64,000 nucleotides of DNA from Variovorax sp. (GCA_017744935.1 JAGIAI010000037.1:46020-110019); one strand, 5' to 3'. Counted from the stretch's first letter, positions 41,753 through 50,948 are shown. Numbers and translations are program-made. Notes: generated by a model from the sequence alone, not told the origin.

Positions 41753-43642
41753 TCAGACCGCCCAGCACGCGCAGCCCAGCGCGCCCCAGAAGCCCTTGAG
41801 ATCCGACACCGGCAGCTTGCTCGTCCACGCGGTTGCGTGCTGGTGGCCGTGCACGTTGCAGTTGCTCGCGCAGCCGCACGCAGCAGCGGCCTTGCGCATC
41901 ACCGCTTGCATCGGCGCGCCTTCACGCTCGCCCCAGGCACCGTAGCCGCCGTAGCGGCGCACAGGCGACCAGTCGGGCATCGCGGGCGGCGGCGGTGCGT
42001 CGTCGAACGCGGCGAAGCTTTCCGCGCCGTAGACCACGCGCCCACCGACGATGGTGAGCAGCGAGGTCGTGTCCGCGATCTCCGATTCGGCGCACGCGAA
42101 GAAGTCGCGATCGGGCACGGTCAGGTCCGCCAACTGGCCCGCCTGGATGCGGCCCTTCCTCCCTTCCTCGTTGGAGAACCAGGTGACCTTCTCGGTCCAC
42201 ATGCGCAATGCGGTCTCGCGATCGATCAGGTTGCGCTGCGGGGTGATCTGCAGCCCGCCCACCGTCTTGCCGGTGATCAGCCACGACAGCGACACCCATG
42301 GGTTGTACGAGGCCACGCGCGTCGCATCGGTGCCGGCCGAAACCTTCACACCCATCTCCAGCATGCGCTTGACCGGCGGCGTCGCCTCGGCCGCGCCGGG
42401 GCCGTAGCGCTCGACGAAGTACTCGCCCTGATAGGCCATGCGGTGCTGCACCGCCACGCCGCCGCCGAGTGCCGCAACGCGCTCGATCGACTTCTCCGAG
42501 ATCGTCTCGGCATGGTCGAAGAACCAGTTGAGGCCCGCGAGCGGCGTGTCGCGATTGACCTTCTCGAACACGTCGAGCGCGCGCGTGATCGTCTCGTCGT
42601 AGGTCGCATGCATGCGCCACGGCCAGCGGTTCTGCGCAAGGATGCGCACTACCTCTTCCAGGTCGCCTTCCATCTCCGGCCCCATCTCGGGACGCGGCTG
42701 GCGGAAGTCCTCGAAGTCGGCGGCGGAGAAGACCAGCATCTCGCCCGCGCCGTTGTGGCGGAAGTAGTCGGTGCCCTGCTTGTACTGGGAGCTTGCGGTC
42801 CACTTCAGGAAGTCGTCCTTCTCCTGCTTGGGTTTCTGCGTGAAGAGGTTGTAGGCGAGGCGGATGGTGAGCTGGCCTGCATCTGCCAGCTCCTGGATCA
42901 CCGCATAGTCATCCGGGTAGTTCTGGAAGCCGCCGCCGGCATCGATCGCGCCGGTCACGCCGAGGCGGTTGAGCTCGCGCATGAAGTGGCGTGTCGAGTT
43001 GACCTGGTACTCGTGCGGCAGCTTCGGCCCCTTCGCGAGCGTCGCGTAGAGGATGGCCGCGTTCGGCTTGGCCAGCAGCAGCCCGGTCGGCTGGCCTGAC
43101 GCGTCGCGCACGATCTCGCTGCCAGGTGGCGCGGGCGTGTCCTTGGTGTAGCCCACCGCCCGCAGCGCAGCGCCATTGAGCAGCGCGCGGTCGTACAGGT
43201 GCAGGATGAACACCGGCGTGTCCGGCGCAACGGCGTTGAGTTCCTCGATGGTCGGCAGCCGCTTCTCGGCGAACTGGTGCTCGGTGAAGCCGCCCACCAC
43301 GCGCACCCATTGCGGAGCGGGCGTGATGGCGACTTGCTGCCTGAGCATCTCCATCGCATCCGCGAGGCTGCGCACGCCGTCCCAACGCAATTCCAGGTTG
43401 AAGTTGAGGCCACCTCTAATGATGTGCAGGTGGTTGTCGATCAACCCTGGCAGCACGCTGCGGCCACCGAGGTCGATGCGCCGCGTCTGCGGCCCGGCCA
43501 GCGCCAGCACCTCGCGATCGCCGCCCACCTGGATGAACCGCCCTTCGGCGATGGCCACGGCGCTCGCCGTGGGGTTGGCGCGATCCAGCGTGGTGAAGCG
43601 GCCGTTGTAAAGAATCAGATCCGGGGTGCCGGGCTGTGTCAT
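41753..43642 (-). CDS. YtcJ-like amidohydrolase with Cys/His-rich tail
   Basis: A 629-residue metal hydrolase of the amidohydrolase-3 family. Metal ligands are H71 and H73 (NHLHII), His residues in MHATYDE and FDHAE, and Asp in SAGTDATR. The beta-sandwich flanks are VGGDREVL at the N-terminus and GQLADLTV at the C-terminus. The last 50 residues add a Cys/His-rich tail (CGCASNCNVHGHQH, then GALGCACWAV) that most YtcJ relatives lack, as far as I know. Substrate unknown. ATG 43642 is chosen after the family start; the tail runs into the stop one base before doxX. Confidence 0.88.
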   Translation of the reverse strand: MTQPGTPDLILYNGRFTTLDRANPTASAVAIAEGRFIQVGGDREVLALAGPQTRRIDLGGRSVLPGLIDNHLHIIRGGLNFNLELRWDGVRSLADAMEMLRQQVAITPAPQWVRVVGGFTEHQFAEKRLPTIEELNAVAPDTPVFILHLYDRALLNGAALRAVGYTKDTPAPPGSEIVRDASGQPTGLLLAKPNAAILYATLAKGPKLPHEYQVNSTRHFMRELNRLGVTGAIDAGGGFQNYPDDYAVIQELADAGQLTIRLAYNLFTQKPKQEKDDFLKWTASSQYKQGTDYFRHNGAGEMLVFSAADFEDFRQPRPEMGPEMEGDLEEVVRILAQNRWPWRMHATYDETITRALDVFEKVNRDTPLAGLNWFFDHAETISEKSIERVAALGGGVAVQHRMAYQGEYFVERYGPGAAEATPPVKRMLEMGVKVSAGTDATRVASYNPWVSLSWLITGKTVGGLQITPQRNLIDRETALRMWTEKVTWFSNEEGRKGRIQAGQLADLTVPDRDFFACAESEIADTTSLLTIVGGRVVYGAESFAAFDDAPPPPAMPDWSPVRRYGGYGAWGEREGAPMQAVMRKAAAACGCASNCNVHGHQHATAWTSKLPVSDLKGFWGALGCACWAV

Positions 43643-43667
43643 TCGCTCTCTCTCGCGTGTGTGTTGA

Positions 43668-44339
43668 TCAGCCTTCGTGCGCGCCGAACATGCTCTTTGC
43701 GTAGTTGATGCCGATGCCGTACGCGCCACCGACCTTCTTCGCGATGCCGGTCGTCAGGTCGTAGGTCTCGGCACGGGCCCAGTCGCGCTGAAGTTCCAGC
43801 AAGTATTGCAGCGAAGTCATCGGGCGCGCACCGGCCTGCACCATGCGTTCCATCGCGCGGTTGTGTGCTTCGGCCGACACATCGCCGCAAGCATCGGCGA
43901 TCACGTAGACCTCGAAGCCCTGGTCCAGCGCCGAGAGTGCCGGACCGACGATGCACACGCTGGTCCACAGGCCGGCGAGCACGATGCGCGGCTTGCCGAT
44001 CTCGTTGATGCGCTTGATCACTGCCTCGTCTTCCCAGGTGTTCATCGAGGTCCGGTCGAGCAGCGCCTGGCCGGGGAACGGCGAAGTGACTTCATCGAAC
44101 ATCGGACCGCTGAAGCTCTTCTCGGCCACGGTCGTGAGCACGGTCGAGACACCGAAGCCGGCAGCAGCGCTCGCCACGAGGCTCGCGTTGTTGCGCAACG
44201 TAACCGCGTCGATCGAATGCGTGGCAAAGGCCATCTGCGACTGGAAGTCGATCATCACCAGCGTGTGGTCCTGCGGGTTGAGCAGCGTGGCGCCGGGAAC
44301 GGCTTTGGCGACGGGCTTGGCGGTATTTGCGTTGGTCAT
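43668..44339 (-). CDS. Isochorismatase-fold cysteine hydrolase (YcaC-like)
   Basis: A 223-residue cysteine hydrolase. The catalytic triad is D31 (VMIDFQSQM), a Lys in the VAEKSFSGP area and nucleophile C129 (LAGLWTSVCIVGPAL). The tail ISYAKSMFG-like region (GGAYGIGINYAKSMFGAHEG) is typical of YcaC relatives. Biochemical substrates of YcaC are unsettled. It lies in the operon between pirin and amidohydrolase, with gaps of 75 and 25 bases. Confidence 0.9.
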   Translation of the reverse strand: MTNANTAKPVAKAVPGATLLNPQDHTLVMIDFQSQMAFATHSIDAVTLRNNASLVASAAAGFGVSTVLTTVAEKSFSGPMFDEVTSPFPGQALLDRTSMNTWEDEAVIKRINEIGKPRIVLAGLWTSVCIVGPALSALDQGFEVYVIADACGDVSAEAHNRAMERMVQAGARPMTSLQYLLELQRDWARAETYDLTTGIAKKVGGAYGIGINYAKSMFGAHEG

Positions 44340-44414
44340 GGTGAATCTCCTCGTTGAATCGGTTGGTTGAGAGGGTTGGAAAAGATACTGAATGGATATG
44401 ACGGATCAGACAAT

Positions 44415-45134
44415 TCAGAGAGCGGGCAGCTCGCGCGGCCTCAGGTCGAAGACCAGCACTTCGGCCTGATCGCCCTTGTCGAGGCGCAGCTTGCCGGCAT
44501 TGCGGACGCGGGCGCCGTCGCCTTCGGAAAGACGCTCGCCGCTCACTTCGACACTGCCGCGCGCCACATGCACATAGACATGGCGATCGGGTCCGACATC
44601 GAGTTCGGCGGATTCATTGCCGTCGAAGAGGCCTGCATACACACGGGCGTCCTGCCGTACCGAGAGCGAATCGTCCGCGCCATCGGGCGAGATGATCAGG
44701 CGCAGGCCGCCGCGCTTCTCGGCATCATCGAAGCGCTTCTGTTGGTAGCGCGGCACCGCACCGCGTTCGCTCGGCACGATCCAGATCTGCAGGAAGTGCA
44801 CCTGCTCGTCCTCGGAATGGTTGAACTCGCTGTGCTGCACGCCGGTGCCGGCGCTCATCAGCTGCACGTCGCCGGGGCGGATGACCGAGCCGGTGCCCAT
44901 CGAGTCCTTGTGCGCCAGCGCGCCTTCAAGCACATACGAAAAGATCTCCATGTCGCGATGGCCGTGGGTGCCGAAACCCTGCGACGGTGCGACGCGGTCG
45001 TCGTTGATGACCAGCAGGTCCGAGAAGCCGACCTGGCGCGGATCGCGGTAGTGGCCGAACGAGAAGGTGTGGCGGGAGTTCAGCCAGCCGTGGTTGGCGT
45101 GGCCTCGATGGTTGGCTTTGCGGACTTCGATCAT
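44415..45134 (-). CDS. Pirin family protein (YhaK/quercetinase-like cupin)
   Basis: A 239-residue bicupin. The metal site of the N-terminal cupin comprises H57 and H59 (GTHGHRDMEI) and H101 and E103 (GVQHSEFNHSEDE). The N-terminus HGWLNSRHTFSFGHYRDP is highly typical. Pirins bind Fe or other metals, and some have quercetin dioxygenase activity. It is the promoter-proximal gene of the operon divergent from LysR. Confidence 0.92.
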   Translation of the reverse strand: MIEVRKANHRGHANHGWLNSRHTFSFGHYRDPRQVGFSDLLVINDDRVAPSQGFGTHGHRDMEIFSYVLEGALAHKDSMGTGSVIRPGDVQLMSAGTGVQHSEFNHSEDEQVHFLQIWIVPSERGAVPRYQQKRFDDAEKRGGLRLIISPDGADDSLSVRQDARVYAGLFDGNESAELDVGPDRHVYVHVARGSVEVSGERLSEGDGARVRNAGKLRLDKGDQAEVLVFDLRPRELPAL

Positions 45135-45277
45135 GTTGCTTTTTCTTGGCGGGTTCGATGGGATTCACGCTTGCCGATGAAGAAGAAAAACTCTTTGTCT
45201 TCAACCATTTGCGTGATGCGATGGATGGAGTATCGAAGCCCGCAAGCTGCTTCATGTTGAAAGGTTTCGGGGTTCAC

Positions 45278-45297
45278 CATCGATAATTTCGACGATG
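45278..45297. promoter_or_regulatory. Inverted repeat overlapping the lysR start
   Basis: CATCG (45278-45282) and CGATG (45293-45297) bracket an AT-rich core, with an inner TCGATAATTTCGA (45280-45292). It reaches into the lysR start codon, a position suited to autorepression and to divergent control of pirin. LysR boxes often have an AT-rich interrupted dyad, but no binding data exist. Confidence 0.4.
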
Positions 45298-46197
45298 TTG
45301 AAACTCACCCTAGAAGCCATCGAACTGGTGGATGCGATTGCCCGCCACGGCTCCTTCGCCGGTGCGTCGGAACGACTGCACAAGGTGCCTTCCACCATCT
45401 CCTATGCCGTTGCCAAGCTCGAGGAGCAGTTGGGGCTCGCGCTCTTCACCCGCAACGGGCCGCGCGTCACGCTCACCCCTGCCGGGGAAGAACTGCTGAA
45501 GGAAGGCCGCTGGCTGCTCGCCGCGGCCCGGCAACTCGAATCGCGCATGCGGCAGATCGCCACCGGTTTCGAGACCGAATTGCGTCTGGTGCACGACTCG
45601 TTGATCCCCACCTCCGCGCTGAACGAAGACGTGCGCGCCTTCGAGGATCTGAATTGCGGCACGCGGCTGCGCATCGGCTGCGAAGCGCTCACCGCCACCT
45701 GGGAGGCGCTGCGCGAAGGCCGCGCCGACATCGTGATCGCGGCAGGCGAAGGACCCGCGGGCGGCGGCTACAAGGCCGTGCCTGTCGGCACGCTCGATTT
45801 CGTCTTCTGCGTCACGGCCACACATCCACTGGTGCGGCTGCAACGCCCGCTCACGCGTGGCGATCTGCTGGAACACACGGCCATCGTGGTGGGCGACGGT
45901 GCTCGCTCGCTGACCGACCGCACGGTGGGCCTCCAGTCGGGCCAGCGCCGCATCACGGTGCCCTCCATGCAGGCCAAGATCGCGTGCCAGACCGCGGGCC
46001 TGGGCCATGGCTTCGTGCCCCGCGCCTGCGTGCGCGTGGAACTGGAGACCGGCATCCTCGTGGAGCTTCAGGTCGAAGAACCACGTCCGCCCGAGACCTT
46101 CTGGCTGGGCTGGCGCACCGAGCACATGGGCGAGGCGCTCAAGTGGTGGCACAACCGGCTCGACCGGCCGCTGCTGCCCGGCATCCTGCCGCACTGA
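45295..46197 (+). CDS. LysR-family transcriptional regulator
   Basis: A 300-residue regulator. The helix-turn-helix domain is at 3-62 (AIELVDAIARHGSFAGASERLHKVPSTISYAVAKLEEQLGLALF). It is followed by a linker helix and a substrate-binding domain (about 90-295) with WLGWRTEHMGEALKWW at its end. It is divergent from pirin with a 160-base gap and is the likely regulator of the pirin, hydrolase, amidohydrolase, DoxX and MFS operon. Inducer unknown. Confidence 0.93.
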   Translation: MLKLTLEAIELVDAIARHGSFAGASERLHKVPSTISYAVAKLEEQLGLALFTRNGPRVTLTPAGEELLKEGRWLLAAARQLESRMRQIATGFETELRLVHDSLIPTSALNEDVRAFEDLNCGTRLRIGCEALTATWEALREGRADIVIAAGEGPAGGGYKAVPVGTLDFVFCVTATHPLVRLQRPLTRGDLLEHTAIVVGDGARSLTDRTVGLQSGQRRITVPSMQAKIACQTAGLGHGFVPRACVRVELETGILVELQVEEPRPPETFWLGWRTEHMGEALKWWHNRLDRPLLPGILPH

Positions 46198-46211
46198 CCG
46201 CGGCACACGGT

Positions 46212-47426
46212 TCACAGCGCCATGCGAATGATGGTGAAGTCGTCGTCCAGTGCACCGGGGCCATGCGCATCGCGCGCAAGCACCAGCAGGTCGTCGAGCT
46301 CCGAGTGCCCTTGCACCACCGGCCGTGCCAGTAACTCGCTCATGGCCGAGAACGGTTGCATCGAGCCGTCGGGCCGCGTGATCTCGTAGGTGCCGTCGCT
46401 GAAGACAAAGAGCCGCGCGGGCGATCGCAACGTGCACGCCTGCTCCTGGTAGCGCGCCGCCGGCATGATGCCGATGCAGGGACCACTGGCCGGCAGGGGA
46501 TGGCTTTCGCACGCGCCGCCCTGAGGCCCGTTCACCAGCAGCGCCGGTGGATGGCCGGCCGAGGCATAGCGAAGCTCGCCGCTCCCGCGGTGATAGACGC
46601 CGTACCAGACCGTCGAGAACAGTTCGCCGTGACGCTCCATCTGGTAGGCCTGGTTGAGCGCTGCGAGCACCTCGCCCGGACGGTGGAAGTCGGTGCGCGT
46701 CAGCGCCTCGGAACGCAAGGTATTCGCCACTGCCACCGACAGCAGCGACGAGCCCACGCCATGCCCGCACACATCGACCAGGTAGATCGCGAAGTGCTCG
46801 TCGTCCACCCAGTGATAACCGAAGGAATCGCCGCCAAGCTCGGTCGATGGCACGAAGCGCCAGTCCACATCCAGCGGCGCGGACAAGGGCTCGGGCAGCG
46901 TGGCGCGGACGTAGCGCTCGGCATCGCGCAGCTCGTGCTGGAGGCGGTCGTGCGTCGCCTGCAACGCCTCCTGCGACGCCGCGAGGTCCCGATGCGCGCG
47001 CGTCAGTTCGTCGTTGGTCGCTTCGAGCTGCGCGATGAGCCTCGCCTCGCGCTGGCTGAGCAGCGTCATGTCGTAGGCCTTCTGCTGCACGAGGCGCGCT
47101 TCCTCCCACTCCGCGGTCACGTCGAGCAGCAGCACCCAGACCCGGTCGTCGTCGGCGAAGAAGTGGACGTCCGCGACGCGGCCGCTGGGCATGGCGAGCG
47201 AGCGGATGAGGAATGGCGTTTCCACCAGCGGCAGCAGCCCCTCGATAAAGGGAAGCTGATCGGAAGCCGGACCACCGGCCTGCAATCCGTCGAGCCCGTA
47301 GTGCGCCAGATGCCCCCCCGACTGCATCAGGTTCTGCGCCTCGTCGATGACCAGGTGCGCGAGCACGCGCTGGCCTTCGAGCAGCTGCAGCAGCGAATCC
47401 GCGACGCGGGTCGGCAGGTCGAGCAT
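46212..47426 (-). CDS. PP2C-type (SpoIIE/RsbU-like) serine/threonine phosphatase
   Basis: A 404-residue protein. An N-terminal PAS-like sensor (about 1-115) and a coiled-coil linker (115-175, ARLIAQLEATNDELTRAHRDLAASQEALQ) are followed by a SpoIIE PP2C domain (185-404). Metal-binding Asp residues lie in TELGGDSFGYHW, YLVDVCGHGVGSSLLS, FVFSDGTYE and LDDDFTII. RsbU-like phosphatases dephosphorylate a STAS anti-anti-sigma factor. One with matching STAS and kinase genes is encoded about 3.5 kb upstream in the same operon. It starts two bases after the GTPase gene. Confidence 0.9.
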   Translation of the reverse strand: MLDLPTRVADSLLQLLEGQRVLAHLVIDEAQNLMQSGGHLAHYGLDGLQAGGPASDQLPFIEGLLPLVETPFLIRSLAMPSGRVADVHFFADDDRVWVLLLDVTAEWEEARLVQQKAYDMTLLSQREARLIAQLEATNDELTRAHRDLAASQEALQATHDRLQHELRDAERYVRATLPEPLSAPLDVDWRFVPSTELGGDSFGYHWVDDEHFAIYLVDVCGHGVGSSLLSVAVANTLRSEALTRTDFHRPGEVLAALNQAYQMERHGELFSTVWYGVYHRGSGELRYASAGHPPALLVNGPQGGACESHPLPASGPCIGIMPAARYQEQACTLRSPARLFVFSDGTYEITRPDGSMQPFSAMSELLARPVVQGHSELDDLLVLARDAHGPGALDDDFTIIRMAL

Positions 47427-47428
47427 GG

Positions 47429-47923
47429 TTATCGCGCCAGACGCGTCGCGAGTTCCAGGAAGGCTTCTTCGACGCCGGCGCCGGTCTTGGCGCTGGTGCG
47501 ATGAAAGATCCAGCCTTCGGCTTCCAGCGCCTCGAGCCGCGCAGGCGGCAGCGCCCAGTCTTCCGCCAGGTCCGACTTGTTGAGCAGCACGAAGAACGGC
47601 ACCTGGCCCAGTTCCGCGACGATGCGCCGCTGGATCGATTCGGCGGTGTCCAGCGTCTCGGGCCGCGTGCCGTCGACCACGAGCAGGTAGCCGGCCGCGC
47701 CGCGCAGGTAGGTCACGCGCACCGCGGCGACCTCGTCCTCGCCAGCGATGTCCCAGAGGATCAGCGCGAGTTCCTCGGCACCCACGGTCACCATCTTCTT
47801 GTCGATCTTCACGCCGACGGTGGTGAGGTAGGTGTCCGAGAAGATGGTGTCGACGTATCGCCGCACCAGGCTGGTCTTTCCGACGCCGAAGGCGCCCAGG
47901 AGGCAGATCTTCTTTTGCAGCAT
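47429..47923 (-). CDS. Rab/Ras-like small GTPase
   Basis: A 164-residue GTPase. P-loop GAFGVGKT (10-17), switch I Thr 35 (TTVGVKI), DIAGEDE (58-64), NKSD (115-118) and SAK (144-146) are all present. Position 62, after the G3 glycine, is Glu instead of the catalytic Gln of Ras/Rab, so intrinsic hydrolysis may be slow or depend on a partner. No C-terminal Cys for prenylation exists, as expected in bacteria. It sits between the OmpA-domain protein and the phosphatase (gaps of 15 and 2 bases). Confidence 0.9.
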   Translation of the reverse strand: MLQKKICLLGAFGVGKTSLVRRYVDTIFSDTYLTTVGVKIDKKMVTVGAEELALILWDIAGEDEVAAVRVTYLRGAAGYLLVVDGTRPETLDTAESIQRRIVAELGQVPFFVLLNKSDLAEDWALPPARLEALEAEGWIFHRTSAKTGAGVEEAFLELATRLAR

Positions 47924-47938
47924 GGACGCCTCGTTCTC

Positions 47939-49798
47939 CTAGTCTCCGGTGCTCACACCGAAGGACACGCGGCGGTTCATCGAAAGCTCGTCCTCGCTCG
48001 CGCCAGGACTCAGCGGTTCGAGCGGGCCGGCGCCGCGCACGAAGAGCACCGTCGGATCCACGCCGCGCGCACGCATCATCGAGCGCACGACCTCCGCGCG
48101 ACCGACGCTGAGCGCGAGGTTCGACATGTCCTTGCCGGTCGCATCGGCGTGGCCGACGATGGTTACCTTGACCGGGAAGCCATGGTCGCGCGCCACCTGC
48201 ACCAGGTCGCGCATCTGGCCGGCAAGCTCGTCGATCTTGGCTTCCTGCCCCGCGGCGGGCCGCGGCACGCTGAAGTCGAAGTGGATGAGCTGCGCCTGGA
48301 TGGCATCGCGCAGGCGCACGTAGTCGGGGTCCTGCACATCCTTGACCGCGCTGAGATCAACCTTGGGCGCACCCGCGGGCATGCTCAACAGGTAGGCGCG
48401 TGCCTTGTCCAACCAGCGCTGGGAGGCACTGCCGGTGACGCGGATGCTGCCCGCCTCCTGCGCCATGCCGATGGTCTCGGGCGGATCGAGGGTCGCCTGC
48501 AGCCGCTTGAGCACCATCGCCGGATGCAAGGCCTGGTAGGGCTCCCAGCGCCCGGTGACATGCGACGGGTCGAGCTTGTTCGGCAGCAGGGTCTCGGGCA
48601 GCACCGCGAGTGGATCACGCAGGCCGGAGACGAGCCATTTGCCATCGCGGCGCTCGAAGCCGGTGACGACGATGCCCGGCTGGTCCTGCAGGGCGGCAAC
48701 GTAGGCATTGACGCGGCTGCGCTCGATGAGACGTTCACCGACCCACCAGCCGGCCACGGCCAGCAGCGCCAGCGGAATCAGCCACATGAACGGCGAGACC
48801 TTGCGATGCGCGTCGGCGCTCTGCGAGAGCAGGCACGGCCGCAGGCGCGATTCGACTTCCTCGAAGGGCGCGGTGTCGCCGTTGAATTCTTCCAGCGGCA
48901 GATGCCACTGATCGTGGATCTGCCCGAGTGCTTCGCCGAGCCGCGTGCGCACCACCGGCGGCGGGCTGCCGTGGATCACGGCGGCGAGGAACGCCGACGG
49001 GCCCTCCTCGCACCACAGCAGCAGGTCGCCGAGGCGCAGGCTGTCGACGCTGCGACTGGCCGTGCCACCGGCGCCGGACTCGTCGAACGAATCACGCACG
49101 AAGTCCTGAATCGCAGACAGCATCGCCGAGACCAGTTGCGGGTCGCGCGTGGTCGCATCGTCGCGCGCCACGTGCGCAATCAGCAGGCCGGTCTTGCGAT
49201 GAATCAGGAACAGGTGCTCGACACGGTATTCCGCTGTGTGCTTGAGCACCGTGTCCGCGAAGGTACTGCCCGTGCGCCACGCCTCGATACGCCACTTGAG
49301 CCCGCGCCACGACAGGCTGTGCTTGAACGCGAGATTGAGCGACTGGAAGGTGCCTTCGAGCGTCTCGGCGATGGCCTTGCGGATGGCCGGCCCCATGACC
49401 GGGTACAGGATGTCGACCATCGTTCGCGGATTCTTCTGGATCGATGCCTGCGTGGCGCGCTCCATGGCAGGCGCGATGGAATGGCCCAGCCTTTCGTCGC
49501 GCACCGCCACCGAAAAGGCTTCGGGCAACACCGCGCCGATCGCGTCGGCGAATTCCTGAGGGTCGTCGACCTTGCGCTGCAGGCGCGCGAGCACGACCTG
49601 CTCACGCTCGAAGAGCATGTCGCGCATCGCATCCAGCCGCGGATCGGCTTCGAGGCGGCTCGGGATGTCGGCCGCCACCGTCGGATCGACGCAGCGGGCC
49701 AGCTCCAGCAGCAGCTCGGCAAGCCGTTTGCTGGGGTCCTCGTCATTGGCGGCGTCGCCGGGCGCCCGCGTCGCGACCGGCGACAGGCGGGCGTTCAC
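47939..49798 (-). CDS. OmpA-domain membrane protein with large cytoplasmic region
   Basis: A 619-residue protein of unusual layout. A soluble N-terminal region of about 335 residues is followed by one transmembrane helix (about 336-357, FMWLIPLALLAVAGWWVGERL) and a periplasmic region ending in an OmpA-like peptidoglycan-binding domain (about 490-618). The OmpA domain has IHFDFSVPRP and VTIVGHADATGKDMSNLALSVGRAEVV. The N-terminal part (LFLIHRKTGLLIAHVARDD, LWCEEGPSAFLAAVIHGSPP) is presumably cytoplasmic and could sense or bind the GTPase. This is a cell-wall-to-cytoplasm link by inference. Confidence 0.85.
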   Translation of the reverse strand: MNARLSPVATRAPGDAANDEDPSKRLAELLLELARCVDPTVAADIPSRLEADPRLDAMRDMLFEREQVVLARLQRKVDDPQEFADAIGAVLPEAFSVAVRDERLGHSIAPAMERATQASIQKNPRTMVDILYPVMGPAIRKAIAETLEGTFQSLNLAFKHSLSWRGLKWRIEAWRTGSTFADTVLKHTAEYRVEHLFLIHRKTGLLIAHVARDDATTRDPQLVSAMLSAIQDFVRDSFDESGAGGTASRSVDSLRLGDLLLWCEEGPSAFLAAVIHGSPPPVVRTRLGEALGQIHDQWHLPLEEFNGDTAPFEEVESRLRPCLLSQSADAHRKVSPFMWLIPLALLAVAGWWVGERLIERSRVNAYVAALQDQPGIVVTGFERRDGKWLVSGLRDPLAVLPETLLPNKLDPSHVTGRWEPYQALHPAMVLKRLQATLDPPETIGMAQEAGSIRVTGSASQRWLDKARAYLLSMPAGAPKVDLSAVKDVQDPDYVRLRDAIQAQLIHFDFSVPRPAAGQEAKIDELAGQMRDLVQVARDHGFPVKVTIVGHADATGKDMSNLALSVGRAEVVRSMMRARGVDPTVLFVRGAGPLEPLSPGASEDELSMNRRVSFGVSTGD

Positions 49799-49826
49799 CC
49801 TGCCCTCTCGCCGGTCGTGATGGCGT

Positions 49827-50450
49827 TCAACCGCCCGTGCCGCCGTTGACGCCCTTCGGCGCTACTTCCTGATTGAGGCATTTGGCAATCTCCACAAACA
49901 GGCCAGCGAGCAGGTTGCGATCGGTCTTGACGTTACTGAGCTCGGCAAACATGCGTTCGGTCGTCGCTCGCATGTCGTCCTGGCGCCGCCGCATCTCGTC
50001 GCGCAGGGCCTGCACCTCATGGTTCAGGCGCTCGGTGAAGTCGCGCTCCTGCCGTGCGAGCTGGTCGGAGACCTGCGCGAGGCGCTTCTCCAGCGCCTGC
50101 GTGTGGTCGCGCAGGCTGCGCTCGAGCTCCTTGTCGGCATCGGCACGCAGATCCTTTTCCTCGCGGAACTGGCCGGCGACCGATTCGAGCTGCTTCTTGA
50201 TCGTGGTTTCGAGGCCGCCGAGGCTTCGGGTCGACTCCGATTCGAGATCGCGCAATCGCAGTTGGAAGCGCTCCTCCATGACGGAGAAGCGCTTGTCATA
50301 GTCCTGCATCTGGTTGCCGAACAGCAATTCGCGCATCTTGTCGACGCCGGAGGCGTCGGCAGAGCCGTTGCCACGGGTCGCCATGGCCGCCTGCGCTGCC
50401 AGCGCGGCTTGTGGATCAATGGTTGGAATGGGCTTGGCTGTAGTTGCCAT
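49827..50450 (-). CDS. Coiled-coil protein of unknown function
   Basis: A 207-residue protein. An Ala/Thr-rich N-terminus and LLFGNQMQDYDKRFSVMEERF are followed by a long heptad-repeat coiled coil over residues 55-170 (LRDLESESTRSLGGLETTIK, DKELERSLRDHTQALEKRLA, RLNHEVQALRDEMRRRQDDM) and a conserved-looking end TDRNLLAGLFVEIAKCLNQE. No enzyme motif. Its place between RsbW-like and OmpA-domain genes suggests a scaffold joining the cytoplasmic module to the membrane protein. Confidence 0.75.
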   Translation of the reverse strand: MATTAKPIPTIDPQAALAAQAAMATRGNGSADASGVDKMRELLFGNQMQDYDKRFSVMEERFQLRLRDLESESTRSLGGLETTIKKQLESVAGQFREEKDLRADADKELERSLRDHTQALEKRLAQVSDQLARQERDFTERLNHEVQALRDEMRRRQDDMRATTERMFAELSNVKTDRNLLAGLFVEIAKCLNQEVAPKGVNGGTGG

Positions 50451-50510
50451 CGATATCTCCTCGGTTACGTATTGAACGGATCGAAAGCGAATCGAACACT
50501 CCCGCCAGCG

Positions 50511-50948
50511 TCAGGGTGGCGCAGCGGCGCGGAAAAACAGCGTCAGGCGATTGCGGCCATCCTCATGGCGATAGCGCACGCCGTCGGAAAAATGCCGGAC
50601 CATGGGGATGCCCCAGCCACCGACCCTTGCGTCGCGCAGGCTGGTGGCTCGCGCGGGCTCGGGGACTTGCCGCAGGTCGAACTCCTGCCCTTCGTCCACG
50701 ACTTCGAGGGCCACTTCATCGCCCTGCCAACCCAGGCGCAGAAGAATGCTCTGTGCGCCGTCGCCTGCCGCGTGGGTCATGATGTTCGTCACCACTTCAG
50801 TCGAGCACAGGTCGAGGTTGTGCGCCACGCGCTCGGGCAGGTGCTGGCCTTCGGCCCAGTCGTGCACCCAGGCGGCGACGCGTGGGAGCTCGCACAGGGC
50901 GTTGTCGACGATGAGGGAAGCGCGCGGCTCCCCGGCGACGGGTGCCAT
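50511..50948 (-). CDS. RsbW-like anti-sigma factor / serine kinase
   Basis: A 145-residue HATPase_c_2 protein. The N-box is LDLCSTEVVTNIMTHAAG (Glu and Asn present), followed by VALEVVDEGQEFDL (G1 box, Asp) and DARVGGWGIPMVRHFSD (G2 box). Such kinases phosphorylate a STAS partner and may sequester a sigma factor or other target. It overlaps the STAS gene by one base (TGATG), typical of a kinase and antagonist pair. No sigma-factor gene is adjacent, so the target need not be a sigma factor. Confidence 0.88.
   Translation of the reverse strand: MAPVAGEPRASLIVDNALCELPRVAAWVHDWAEGQHLPERVAHNLDLCSTEVVTNIMTHAAGDGAQSILLRLGWQGDEVALEVVDEGQEFDLRQVPEPARATSLRDARVGGWGIPMVRHFSDGVRYRHEDGRNRLTLFFRAAAPP

Noticed and set aside
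47501..49849. A 782-codon open frame on the plus strand opposite the OmpA and GTPase genes
   Set aside because: Composition is Arg/His-rich shadow sequence; the minus strand has clear OmpA and GTPase motifs across the same bases.
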